Shown: one piece after another, positions 53,122 through 62,965 of the stretch
Numbering within the stretch: the first letter of the stretch is position 1
Layout: each line of letters starts with the position of its first letter
Assembly (NCBI GenBank): GCA_951640165.1
Contig: OX621236.1
Location: forward strand, 26,652,948-26,716,947
From: Pseudoips prasinana
Taxonomy: Eukaryota; Arthropoda; Insecta; Lepidoptera; Nolidae
Reading direction: 5' to 3'
DNA: 64,000 nucleotides
Notes under the pieces: model-generated
The model's database searches: none
What the model was told of the DNA's origin: nothing
The model's input: the letters and a program-made list of their open reading frames with translations, nothing else
Made by a program: the position numbers and the translations under genes

Positions 53122-53304
53122 GTGCCTCTAGCACGAGTTCCTGCAGTTTACTTACTCAATCACACGTACAGTTTCGTCCCATACATTGAGCACCAGAGTT
53201 TTAGTTCTTAATAGTTTCCGCGAGAGGCGCTGGTGCTCAATGTATGGGAGGAAACTGTACGTGTGATCGAGTAAGTAAACTGCAGGAACTCGTGCTAGAG
53301 GCAC
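53122..53304. repeat. Long hairpin, 74-bp arms, 2 mismatches
   Basis: Left arm 53,122-53,195 and right arm 53,231-53,304 are complementary with two mismatches by eye, around a 35-base loop. It starts GTGCCTCTAGCACGAGTTCC. The arms contain no SINE or LINE phrase that I recognise. A transcript across it would form a long, nearly perfect double strand, of the kind processed into small RNAs. Whether it is transcribed is unknown. Confidence 0.9.
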
Positions 53305-53581
53305 AGAGAACTGATAAACATACTTATATATTTCTAAATATATACAAATATTAAATAAAGCCCAGACAAAGGTCAAATAATCACATTATAACAATATAAT
53401 ATAATTCAGCCCATTCTTTAATCCGTGACATCGTAATGCTGCTGAAACGGAAGAGTTTCCAATCGAGCGTTTAGAGCTATAAATCTTGCACGTGACCGAG
53501 CCGTCAGCGCCGGGATCGCCTTAGCTTGATTCGTCAGATATTCAGCTAGGTTCCGCCCGTTGCACTTTTAAATGCCAAACC

Positions 53582-53828
53582 ATACTTACTTATTGTATGG
53601 GCAGTGGTTACCCTAGTGTCAGATTTGTTCAAGCCTCTGAGATAACTTAACGACTGTTGTCTAACGGCTACAACCGGGACCGACAGCTTAACGTGCCCTT
53701 TGAAGCACGGAGACGCTCTGAAATTAAACCACTTTGGCGGTCACCCGTCTATGGACTGACCCGAGCCTAGTTGCTTAACCTCGCCGATTACTTACGGACC
53801 AGTGAGAGCATCTAGCTATGAGCGCCTC
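53582..53828 (-). mobile_element. 5S rRNA-like SINE, well preserved
   Basis: Plus-strand view: TACTTACTTATTGTATGGGCAG, ACGACTGTTGTCTAACGGC, TACAACCGGGACCGACAGC, TTAACGTGCCC, GGAGACGCTCTGAAATTAAAC, GGCGGTCACCCGTCTATGGAC, AGCCTAGTTGCTTAACCTCG, CTTACGGACCAGTGAGAGC. The sense strand is minus. About 15 bp of the CCCAGTAGG region is deleted. Confidence 0.85.
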
Positions 53829-53904
53829 ACGACAAGCCATGATAAAGAACATGTTGAAGAATTTGGTTCTGTATAATTACGCAATCTACATGGAATCGGT
53901 TAAG

Positions 53905-54085
53905 ACAGATATTTGTGGACATAAAGTTGTCTGTTTGTCTTATGTCTGGGCTTAATTATCTATATAAGTATGTATTTACAATAGAAAAGTATATGAAGTA
54001 TATCAGTTATTTGATTTCCATAGTACAAGCTCTGCTCAATTTGGGATTAGATGGCCGTGTATGAATAATGTCGCAGTATATTTCA
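53905..54085 (+). mobile_element. tRNA-headed SINE, head missing
   Basis: Starts AGACAGATATTTGTGGACAT, then TAATTATCTATATAAGTATG, ATATCAGTTATTTGATTTCC, AGCTCTGCTCAATTTGGGATTAG and ends TGTCGCAGTATATT. Confidence 0.75.
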
Positions 54086-54651
54086 ATGTGAACTCCGTCC
54101 TTAAAAATATGCAGCATCTGTTTTTCCATCGTAACGCAAATGACTAATGTTCCTTTTGTGTAATTAAAATTACATTAAAACGACGAATAAAAATATTTAA
54201 ATAAAAATATAATATGAGAACTATCTTTGATGTTCATAAAAATAATAACGCTCAAATGGTTAATATACAAAGTGAGCACCTAAAGCGAATGTGGAAAACA
54301 TTTTTGGGACATTACCGCATGATAGCGGGCACTCGGAGCGGGGATGCGTGCCCCCAAAGTAATTGAAATATGCCACGACTTATTTCAACGCTTTGTTATC
54401 CCGCCTTGAATATATCAAGGGAATATTTACTTTCAAGCTCGCTAACGTATCGTGTAATGGAGTTTTGGATGCTATATTTTCATATTAAATCCATTTAACG
54501 TCATTAATTTTGTTTAATATAAATGTGTATGACGACAGAATTTATTTTTTGTATTACATTGCGTAGCTGTTAGGACAAGTAGATATTTAAGCTAATAAGA
54601 GAAAATACATAAGTATCGTGGGTAAGTCATTCTGTTTTATGATATCATAGC

Positions 54652-55180
54652 CAGATGCTCTTACCGGTCCGTAAGTCATTGGCAAGGATAAGCAACTAAG
54701 CTCTTGGTCAGTTCATAGATGGGTGACTGCCATAGTGGTTTCATTTCTGAGCGTCTCCGTGATTCGGAGGGCACGTTAAGCTGTCGGTCCATGTTGTAGC
54801 CATTCGGCAACAGTCGTTAAAGATACCTGAATAACTGCTATTTATTAGTTCTATTTGACCTACTTTTTCAGCTAGTCTCCTTGATTTTCTTTGTGTTGAT
54901 TGTGATTTTGTTTAATGTTATGTAATTTCCACATATATTGTATTTTTTTTTCTCTCTTTATGTTTTGTCTACCGATTTTCTAATTATTTTAAATTTATGA
55001 ATATTAGCGAAAACTTGTAATTGGCCTTCATCCTTTATTGTATGTTTAATTTCCGTTCTAGCTGTAAGTTTTCTGGATGAATAAAATAAAATAAAATGAA
55101 CCACACCAGAGGGGCGACTTGAACAACTCTGACACTAGAGTAACCACTGCCCATACGATAAGAAAGTAAGTATTGCCAAA
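54652..55180 (+). mobile_element. 5S rRNA-like SINE interrupted by a LINE tail
   Basis: SINE sense is plus. 54,652-54,828 contains GATGCTCTTACCGGTCCGTAAG, GGATAAGCAACTAAGCTCTTGG, TCAGTTCATAGATGGGTGACTGCC and GGAGGGCACGTTAAGCTGTCGG. It resumes at about 55,098 with CACACCAGAGGGGCGACTTGAAC and ends ACGATAAGAAAGTAAGTATTG. A LINE 3' end lies between. Confidence 0.85.
54830..55097 (+). mobile_element. LINE 3' UTR with (TAAAA)n tail inside a SINE
   Basis: Non-coding AT-rich sequence with TTGGCCTTCATCCTTTATTG and GTTCTAGCTGTAAGTTTTC, ending GGATGAATAAAATAAAATAAAAT. It is bounded on both sides by the same 5S-like SINE, so it is a short 3' LINE insertion younger than that SINE. Confidence 0.7.
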
Positions 55181-55184
55181 TTAA

Positions 55185-57040
55185 TACATGTTATTCGAGA
55201 CCGATTGATAATGTCTACTTTAAGTTGTTGAAACACTTTACAGGACATCAAATGAGTATCAATTATCCTATCAATTATCATTCGTAGATTATATTTTTGT
55301 TGAAACCCATTATTCAAATCGATCACACACGCTAGAAATGTGACAGCGAACTGAAAGTTTTTACCGCTAAAGTTCAATTTTATGTGACATGATTCATGTC
55401 TATTTATAGCCTGCTTTGACTATCGATTTGTGACATACAAAATAGGAACTTTTGAAACACAAACAGATGCTTCGATATATATATATATATAAGTACATTA
55501 TGATGCGTGCGATGAATGTCTACTCTGTCTGTGTGACACGTCTACTCAAACGCTAAAATAACTGCTACGAAATATTTATATAGTATCGTAAATGCTACAG
55601 CGTAGCATTGTAAAATACACGTAGAGGTTTACACCAAATCTATTCTTCTGATAGATGTACAATGTACATAATATGTACTGCATCTATTTAAATTGTGTCT
55701 AACCAGTTTAAATAAGTTATTCTATTTAATTTCCTGTTCCAAAATAGGTTAGGTTAAATTTAGAAACATGGTAGTGTAACAGCCAAATTTAGTATAGTTT
55801 TGTCGGTAAAGGTATGCAAACTTGCACACCTTTACCTTAACTATCTATTTACGTTATTACCTAGATTAGAAGTTATTAACATCTACGACGTGTTATTTTT
55901 ATACACATTTATAAGCACCTCGTTGAATATTAGGTGATTGTTGCGAGTTTGGCATCTAGCTGGATTATTAGATAGAGATACGTAGAAAGGAAAGTATAAA
56001 AAGTCAAAATAAAACTATACAGTTGCAAGTCTGTATGCGAGTCAGACTTACAAAGTTTTATAATTTTATACTTTAATTAGTTTAGGATTTAGTTTTTATT
56101 AAATATACCAAAAGGAAGTGAAAAAGGGGCCAAGTTTGGTAAAACTATATTTAGGGAGTTCAACGTTGCCGCGTTGTTGACTAAAGAGTTCAAACTGGAT
56201 ATCAGTTTTATATTATTTGTTTAAAATCATAGATTTCAAATAGAATTTGTTACATGTTTTGATATTGAATTATAATTGGAAAATATTTGGTTACAAATAA
56301 CTTATATTTCATGTTCATCACGTTAAATTTCATTTTACAAATCATATAAATAAAATATGTTTAACGCGTAATTTACTATAGTAAAGTTAAACACTGAAAT
56401 TTTAAAATTCCTGGTCAGTTATAATTCAATATCGAATCACTTTTCATACCAAACTTTGAAAACGTATGTTTCATTAGTAATTAGATTAAGATTAATTTTA
56501 CAATGTTAATTATATTTAAATTTAATTACTAGCTTGTATACATTTACCTCGAGCATCCGTTTCTACTGGCCTCAGAACAATAAAACCATTTGTTACCACT
56601 TAATGGCCAAAACTTGCAACAGGTGTACCAAAGTATTTGATTCAAATTCACCGCAAAAAACGATCCATAATAAATAGGCATTAGATCCCTATAACATAAG
56701 CGCCTTGAAACGCAATTAGGCCGTCAGTGATTTATTCGTAATACCACAGTCAATAAGGTTGAGGCGAAATTACACTGAAACATCTACGGGTTGTGTAATA
56801 AATTGTTCAATAGGCAGGTTAATTAGACAATTTCTCCAAATGGCACTACGTAAATCGGAACAGCCTAGCGTAATGTTTCGCAAAGAACAGTTCTCTATAA
56901 AACAAATGAATTCTTAACAGGGTTGAAGCTATAGTGATCGTAAAGAAAGGTAATGCGGTAAAACACAATTAAAAATGTAAGCATTCTAACCAACAATAAC
57001 GTGTATTTTTAGAATCATGGAATTTATTTTTTAGGTTGAG
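55185..57040. other. AT-rich intergenic sequence
   Basis: No gene supported. There is a short (TA)n run near 55,478-55,492 and a small hairpin at 55,804-55,835 (GGTAAAGGT arms). Confidence 0.4.
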
Positions 57041-57059
57041 GCAATTTTCGTTACAAATT

Positions 57060-57330
57060 GCGCAAACTTGGAATGGCGTTCTGTTCTCGCGGAGCGCACG
57101 AAATTAGAATGAGCATTGGTTTTTTAGCTTTACGATGGAAGTTTTGAACGGAAGCTTATACAGAACGAGTACGGCAGACCCTCGGAATTCCTTCCGCCCG
57201 ACGCTTCGTATGCAAATGTGTTCACTACAATACATTTTGCTATTTGCATTCTAGCTAATTGCTTTTCCTTTCGACGCGTCCGAACAAACGAGCGTTTATT
57301 CTTTGTGCTTTCAGACACCTTATCGACATT
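57060..57330. other. GC-richer island, function unknown
   Basis: Less AT-rich than its surroundings (TTCTCGCGGAGCGCACG, CTTCCGCCCGACGCTTCG, CCTTTCGACGCGTCCG). It has open frames on both strands: a 62-residue minus frame from 57,318, and a 39-codon plus frame from the ATG at 57,135. Neither resembles a known protein. It could be a conserved regulatory piece or part of a first exon. Confidence 0.25.
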
Positions 57331-57334
57331 GTTA

Positions 57335-58090
57335 ACTGCCTTACAATGAACTTGTATTGCTGAGTGAGCTGTTTCAACTCCTTAGCGTGCCGTTTTTAGA
57401 AAAGTAAACCACTCAAGTTGAAGGAATGTAATCGTATTTCTGTTAAACGTTAAGGAATATAACAAATAATTTCAAAGTTCCGCCATATACAAGCTTGTTT
57501 TCGCTGTTTTTATATCTAATTGCTAATTGAAATGACTAGACCTTAGACATCAAGAGTTTGGCCGGTCTTAGGCGCTTAATACAAGGATTAAATAACAATT
57601 ATAATATATAACTATATCTTCTGTAATATACTATACTAATAACAATAAGGTTTTTTAAGGCCAGAGTGACTAGAGACTTCATTGAATATCGAGCTCCATT
57701 ACTATGCCATGGGAAACATGTTTGAAAGTCTGATGATAAAAAGATTAGGCGAAGGCATTTTGATACTAATACAATATGGAAAAATAAATTTCACAGCTAA
57801 TAATAAAAATAGCTACTTTAAGAGCAGTACGGTATACATTAATTAAATGTACATATAGTGGACAGTATTTGTCTAAGTCATCGTGTGTTTAATAGTGAGG
57901 ATAAAGCTTAACACATAAAACCTTATGTTCCGTCACTCTACCATCACCATTAATCGACAGTATTTTTTATCGCTCTCTTTTATTCAATGAATACGATTTC
58001 ACTGGTTAAGCCACCAACGAACTTTTTCATTCAATAAAACTTATTAAAGTAATAAACAATATTATGAATTCTACTTTAGGATACTTTAGC
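57335..58090. other. Intergenic, nothing recognised
   Basis: No defined features. Confidence 0.4.
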
Positions 58091-58099
58091 ATTTCTTAA

Positions 58100-58354
58100 C
58101 ATAAAAGTATCAATTGCAGCTTATCTGAATTCACAGCCTCCCTGAAAATCGTGGTTAATTTAGTTTCGTATCTTTCAAAGCTTCAAATTGAATTCGGATT
58201 TGTATGTTGTAATCTAAATTCAGTGGAACAAGCTACTTTGCACAACAAAATGTACGAGTATTTTCAGAGAGAGAGAGCCATGAAAATAAGGCGAAACCAT
58301 GAATTTTTGCACATTGTATGGTTAAAATTCGACCAGATACGGGACAATTTATGA
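58100..58354 (+). CDS. Possible exon, unrecognised
   Basis: The frame is open from 58,100 to a stop at 58,352, 84 codons, with no early ATG. It reads SLSEFTASLKIVVNLVSYLSK, FVCCNLNSVEQATLHNKMY, YFQRERAMKIRRNHEFL, HIVWLKFDQIRDNL. Acceptor-like AATTGCAG and ATTCACAG sites lie at its left end (58,119 and 58,136). The C-terminal half looks helical and charged, more protein-like than chance. No family recognised. Confidence 0.25.
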   Translation, partial: HKSINCSLSEFTASLKIVVNLVSYLSKLQIEFGFVCCNLNSVEQATLHNKMYEYFQRERAMKIRRNHEFLHIVWLKFDQIRDNL

Positions 58355-58454
58355 AAGAAAAATACTGCAACAAAAAACTGGCAAATTAAACTTTTTATGA
58401 TTTATTGACACGCTAAGAGTACAGAACAAGTTGAATCATTTAAATGTCGAAAAC

Positions 58455-58560
58455 AATGACAGTAAACGAGGCAAAAGAGATGTGCAAAGATCGTGACAAA
58501 TGGAAATCCGTTGTCACTGCTCAACCCTCTGGGAAACAGGCGTGAGTTTATGTATGTATG
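58455..58560 (+). mobile_element. LINE C-terminal scrap
   Basis: Encodes VNEAKEMCKDRDKWKSVVTAQ, PSGKQA and a stop, the same RTE-group ending as the split copy at 12,465-12,535. Confidence 0.55.
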
Positions 58561-58564
58561 ATTT

Positions 58565-59150
58565 TTATAATTAACTCACCCGTTAAGAACCTTTATAAAT
58601 ATATTGGGGTAATTTTCATGCCAAAACAATTTAATGTTAGTATTTTTTTTTCCACTTTTTTATTACACATAGACATAAATAGTAAGTTAACAAATAAGAG
58701 GAATAGAATACATTAGAATATACATACAATAAATTAAAACTGTACTAATATAAATATTGGAAATAGATTAAAACTACGTACAAACTAAAACTATCATTAT
58801 AAACTTAAAATCGAAATACTTAATTAAAATAAAAGTATTTATCGTGCTTGCAATTTGCGTCACATATCGAAAGAGTATGTAACAATGTCATGGTAGAAGC
58901 ACATATTATTGTGTTACGTAAAGTGAATACAAAGTTGCAAGTTGCAGGTAGATAAATACTTTTAGAGAAATGTGAGTTGCACTAAGTATTCGTAGTTCAG
59001 ACAACATTCTTCTTTTATGTATGGTAAGTGGTACAGCTCCATAAACATGATTACCTCCTTCTACTTTGAGAGTAACAATAAACTATTGCTAAAATGTAAA
59101 AGCTTAACTGAACTTTCAATTCACCAGTTGATACTTTATTATAAGTTCTT
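58565..59150. other. Intergenic, nothing recognised
   Basis: AT-rich; no supported features. Confidence 0.4.
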
Positions 59151-59157
59151 AAGTCCG

Positions 59158-59620
59158 GCCGGTTGGCGTGGTTGGTAGATACTTGTCTTTCACGCCGCAG
59201 GTCGTGGGTTCGATTCCCACCCAGGACAGATTTTTGTGTGCATGAACATGTCTGTTTGTTCTGAGTCCCAGACTCAGGACAAACAGACATGTTTATGTGT
59301 TATCATACTAATATTACAAAGGCAAAAGTTTGTGAATGTGTGAGTGTGTATGTTTGTTACTTCTTCCCGACTAAACGGCTGGAGCGATTTTAATAAAATT
59401 TTATATAGAGTTAGCGGACACCCTGGATTACACACATAGACTATAATTTATAAAGTTCAATGCGGGTAAAACCGCGGGGCACAGCTAGTTATCTATATAA
59501 GTATGTATTTACAAAAGAAAAGTAGTATATGTAGTATCAGTTATCGGGTTTTCATAATACAAGCTCAGCTTAGTTTGGGATCAGGTGTGTGAATAATGGC
59601 CCAGGATATTATTAATATAT
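59158..59620 (+). mobile_element. tRNA-headed SINE, refolded and interrupted by a Helitron-like element
   Basis: The head 59,158-59,230 is perfect (GGCCGGTTGGCGTGGTTGG, GGTCGTGGGTTCGATTCCC). At 59,268 the sequence folds back: 59,241-59,267 and 59,271-59,297 are complementary over 27 bp with two mismatches and a 3-base loop, built from the SINE phrase ACATGTCTGTTTG. The Helitron-like element follows at 59,303-59,488. The SINE then resumes with TTATCTATATAAGTATG and runs to GGCCCAGGATATTATT. Three events are layered in one copy. Confidence 0.85.
59303..59488 (+). mobile_element. Helitron-like element, short type, inside a SINE
   Basis: TCATACTAATATTACAAAGGC after an A and GCGGGTAAAACCGCGGGGCACAGCTAG before a T. 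The 3' hairpin is intact. SINE sequence on both sides defines its ends well: A|TC...CTAG|T, without a target duplication. Confidence 0.9.
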
Positions 59621-59849
59621 AACCAGCGCGTTAAGTCATAAAGGCTATTAAAAGGAACATCGTAGATTCGGAGCCATTTAGAATACTTGTGTGATATGTT
59701 TTACTTATACGGTATATGGCTTTCGACTCAAATTTCGTGATGTGCTTTAGTCTTGTTCTATGTTAATTCTGCTGATAGCCTTAAGTTGAGATATCGTAGC
59801 ATATCATTGAATTCCCTACCTTAATAACTGACATCATTACAGCTTAAAT

Positions 59850-60085
59850 AAGTCCACTGCTGGACAAGCCTCCCTCAAGAATCATCTTGAGGGGATATGC
59901 CATAATCGCCACGCTTGGCAGGCGGGTTGGCGATCGCAGTATGATGGTCGTAGTACTCAGAAGGAAGCTGCTTCCCGTCCTCTGGTAGATATTCCCTCGG
60001 GTCGACTTCTACGCCCCCCACGGGATGAGATGGGGTGATGATATTCTGATTCTGATATTTGTCGCCGTCACCACACAGGCACGCA
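59850..60085 (-). mobile_element. RTE-type LINE C-terminal fragment, second subfamily
   Basis: The minus strand encodes VCACLCGDGDKYQNQNIITP, VEVDPREYLPEDGKQLPSEYY, DHHTAIANPPAKRGDYG. A stop then interrupts before the remnants of the AFVQQW end (CTTGTCCAGCAGTGGAC). This is the best preserved of the three copies of this subfamily. Confidence 0.75.
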
Positions 60086-60099
60086 CACACATAACTGAC

Positions 60100-60455
60100 A
60101 TATACGGGTCAAAATAGAGAAGAAATACCTATTATTTTAAACCTTAATCAGTCATAGCGTATGTTCCTAATTAATTGGTTTAAGCTCTTATTACGACACA
60201 ATAGAAATGGTTACTGAGTAAATGAGGTGCTAACTGTAATACCAGTCTCCGATTAAGGGTTAGTTAGTTTTCTTAAGATGTCTCATTCTATTCGGTAGCA
60301 TGATTCATTTCAATGAATGAATAGAATCAAGACTTAGAAAGACTTAGATAGAGCTTAGAAATAATTAATATCATAATACAACAGTAACTGTCACTCCACA
60401 GCTGTGTGTGTGTGACTATGAAAGGGCATTTATGTTTTCATATAACATTATTTTT
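60100..60455. other. Intergenic, nothing recognised
   Basis: No defined features. Confidence 0.4.
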
Positions 60456-60460
60456 ACTTT

Positions 60461-60651
60461 ACTACAATATTATAAAGGCGAAAGTTTGTGAGTGTGTGAC
60501 TATATGAGTGTGTATGATTATTACTTCTTCACGTCGAAACGACTGGAGCGATTTTAATAAAATTTGGTATGGAGTTAGCTGACACCCTGGATTAACACAT
60601 AGGTTATAATTTATAAAGTTTAATAAGGGTAAAACCGAGGGGCACAGCTAG
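60461..60651 (+). mobile_element. Helitron-like element, short type
   Basis: ATATTATAAAGGCGAAAGTTTG at the 5' side; the body GGTATGGAGTTAGCTGACACCC; the 3' end AAGGGTAAAACCGAGGGGCACAGCTAG before a T. The terminal hairpin is mismatched. Confidence 0.8.
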
Positions 60652-60659
60652 TTATTAAT

Positions 60660-61460
60660 AATTGTCTCAGTTCAGTTAAATAGGTATTTTTTTGACGACA
60701 TCTGTATCTAAGAGATGTAAACACATGGTTAATTCTATATTCCTGGAAGGTTACGAGTATTTATCTAGCACCGTATAAACTTTGTCTGGTCTGCGTGGAT
60801 CTGGCTTCTTTTCTTGCAGAGAACGTTAAACCATTGGTCACGATTGTCATGAAAATTGCTATGGCAATTGTAGTAGGCAATGCCTATTGCTTACGTAGCC
60901 AGATGGCAGTCATTCGATGAATTATGAATTATAACTCCTCGATATGAATTATAAACCATATCGAGGGGTTTATTTGATTTCAAAATGGAGTAGGTTATCA
61001 ATTAGATTGTATAATTTAAATTTGTATATATAGTTAGATGTATTGTTGGTTTTAGCTCTATTGTTTGTGAGCCTATTGGGATAATTCTTTCTTTCTCAGG
61101 GAATGCTTAAAAACAGTAAGAATTGACCGTTACGTTGTCAGATTTAAGCGGCTCCGGTGCCACCCTTTTGAATGATGTTCCAGATGGTCGGGACACGTAC
61201 GTGGGCTCTGGATTGTCTTCCCTATTTGCCGACTCCTGCCAGTCCGGCACAGTGACTGTGCCACAAATCGATCACTGTCTTCCCGCAGCTAGCAACTGAC
61301 GACAGTAGATGACACTTCTCTGAAAGAGTTAAGGCTAATAATAAGTTAAACACTACATATGTATGTGCCGTGCTGAACTCTTCTAAATGTGGTGAACCAT
61401 TTCTTGAATCTGATACGTTACTCAGCTTCTTAATCATGAAGGTGAACATAAAATAATAAT
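60660..61460. other. Intergenic with a GC-richer, coding-like patch
   Basis: A strong acceptor-like run TTCTTTCTTTCTCAG ends at 61,100. After it one frame reads ECLKTVRIDRYVVRFKRLRCHPFE to a stop near 61,176. An overlapping frame is open at about 61,117-61,290 (NDVPDGRDTYVGSGLSSLFAD). On the minus strand 61,222-61,449 is open from an ATG. None resembles a known protein. The rest is AT-rich, with a small hairpin at 60,931-60,970. Confidence 0.25.
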
Positions 61461-61461
61461 A

Positions 61462-61712
61462 ATATCCTGGGACATTATTTACATACGGCCACCTGATCCC
61501 AAACTAAGCAGAGTTTGTACTGTGGAAACCAGATAACTGATATACTACATATACTACTTTCCTTTTGTATATACATACTTATATAGATAATTACACCCAG
61601 ATTAGGACATACAGACATGTTCATGCACACAAATATCTGTCCTGGGTGGGAATCGAACCACGACCTCCAGCGTGAAATGCAAGAGTTTGCCAACCACGCT
61701 AACAGCAGGTTA
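61462..61712 (-). mobile_element. tRNA-headed SINE, near full length
   Basis: On the minus strand: GGCGTGGTTGG-like head (GTTAGCGTGGTTGGCAAACTC), GGTCGTGGTTCGATTCCC, ACCCAGGACAGATATTTGTG, the full body (AGTTATCTGGTTTCCACAGTA, CTCTGCTTAGTTTGGGATCAG) and tail TGTCCCAGGATATTATTATT. One of the most complete copies. Confidence 0.9.
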
Positions 61713-61719
61713 AACTTTA

Positions 61720-62265
61720 TAATCTCTTATTAGTATCCTATTTGATGTATTTGTGTATCTAAGCAAGCAGCAACTAGAGAGATTTCATAATAAAGTCAGG
61801 AACAAAGTTTTTGTTCAAACATTGTACTTATTGACGCTTATGTTCCAGCGGTACCTGGAATTATATGTTATTGCGAACACGTTTGTTTCTAACTTTAGCT
61901 GTTGGCTAAAATAAAATATCTACGTACGCCTCCTAGAATCCCAACGCAGTATAGCGTAAAATAGCTTAGTATTTGCTCGTCGGCTTAGCTTAACCCTTAC
62001 TAGAGCCTAAGTAAATACACATTTCACTTAGGTAGTTACTATTTAACATCAAACGAAGTTCCTGTACGGGGATACGTTAGCAACTAAGGTTAGTCCACAA
62101 TGAAACAAACGTGCCACCTGATGGTAAACGGTTCCATAACCTATAACAATTATAACACATGGTATCACACTATTATAGTCCTCGCGGTGGAATTGCGGCC
62201 ATAGCGGCCAGTCTCAATAGATACTTGCCATTTGCGCGGGACATATCCTACTAATTTTGTGAGTA
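61720..62265. other. Intergenic with a repeat scrap
   Basis: Mostly unrecognised. 62,085-62,255 contains CCACCTGATGGTAAACGG and GCGGCCAGTCTCAATAGA, related in inverted form to the fused repeat at 6,790-6,880. Confidence 0.4.
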
Positions 62266-62269
62266 TCAG

Positions 62270-62552
62270 ACAATATGTAGTAAAAATATACCTAACATTT
62301 AAAAATTTTATAATTAAACCTACACATGATCCTTGACAATAACTTAATTTAAGTTAGTTAAATATCGTCACTGTTATAAAATAAATCTTATTGTTAATTA
62401 TTTCCTACAATCCGTGTACCTAAATATCTATATGTACCTAGAAATAATTATAAATTAATTATATATTACTACGAACATGTTCTGACTATTTACAAGCGCT
62501 TTTTTAAAGTCTACGTGAATAAAAACCTTTTTTATTTTATTTTATTTTATAG
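62270..62552 (+). mobile_element. LINE-like 3' element, truncated and worn
   Basis: Corresponds to the 3' 280 bp of the family at 10,359 and 26,359: ACAATATGTAGTAAAAATAT, AACATGTTCTGACTATTTAC, AAGCGCTTTTTTAAAGTCTACG, then a TTTTA tail. The Helitron-like element at 62,553 starts directly in or after the tail. Confidence 0.75.
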
Positions 62553-62958
62553 TATGGATAGATGCATGGATGTTTGTTACTCTTTCACGCAAAATCTGCA
62601 CGGATTTTGATGAAACTTTGTAGTTGCTTGCTTATCGTGTGGGTAGTGGTAACCCTAGTGTCAGAGTTGCTCAAGCCGCCCAGTAGGCCTCTGACATGGC
62701 TTAACGACTGTTGTCTAATGACTACAACCGGGACCGACAGCTTAACGTGCCCTCCGAAGCACGGAGACGCTCAGAAATTAAACCACTTTCGCGGTCACCC
62801 ATCTATGGACTGACCGCAAGCCTAGTTGCTTAACCTCGCCAATCGCTTACGGACCAGTGAGAGCATCTAGCTATGAGCGCCTAGAGCGCGTAGTAATATA
62901 GCTTATATATGCTAATAGCACATACGCTACTATAAAGTTTACCGCGGGGCACAGCTAG
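62553..62958 (+). mobile_element. Helitron-like element split by a 5S-like SINE
   Basis: Left part 62,553-62,624 (GGATGTTTGTTACTCTTTCACG, CGGATTTTGATGAAACTTTG). Right part 62,890-62,958 (GTAGTAATATAGC, TTTACCGCGGGGCACAGCTAG before a T). Removing the insert and one GTAGT gives the uninterrupted sequence seen at 41,903-42,089 (GATGAAATTGTGTAGTAATAT). Confidence 0.85.
62625..62889 (-). mobile_element. 5S rRNA-like SINE, best-defined copy
   Basis: GTAGT at 62,620-62,624 and 62,890-62,894 is a 5-base target duplication, so the 265-bp element is exactly bounded. On the sense (minus) strand the order is TAGCTAGATGCTCTCACTGG, GGTCCGTAAGCGATTGGCGAGG, TTAAGCAACTAGGC, GCGGTCAGTCCATAGATGG, GTGACCGC. Then comes a family-specific body (TTTCTGAGCGTCTCCGTGC, GGAGGGCACGTTAAGCTGTCGG, CCATGTCAGAGGCCTACTGGG) and the tail CGATAAGCAAGCA. 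The segment from GGTCCGT to GATGGGTGACCGC follows the order of 5S rRNA's internal promoter: a box A-like GTTAAGCAAC, then the GCGG(T/C)(T/C)AGT region, then a box C-like GATGGGTGACCGCC. I therefore read it as a 5S rRNA-derived SINE (SINE3-type). It encodes nothing. Confidence 0.8.
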
Positions 62959-62965
62959 TTATATA

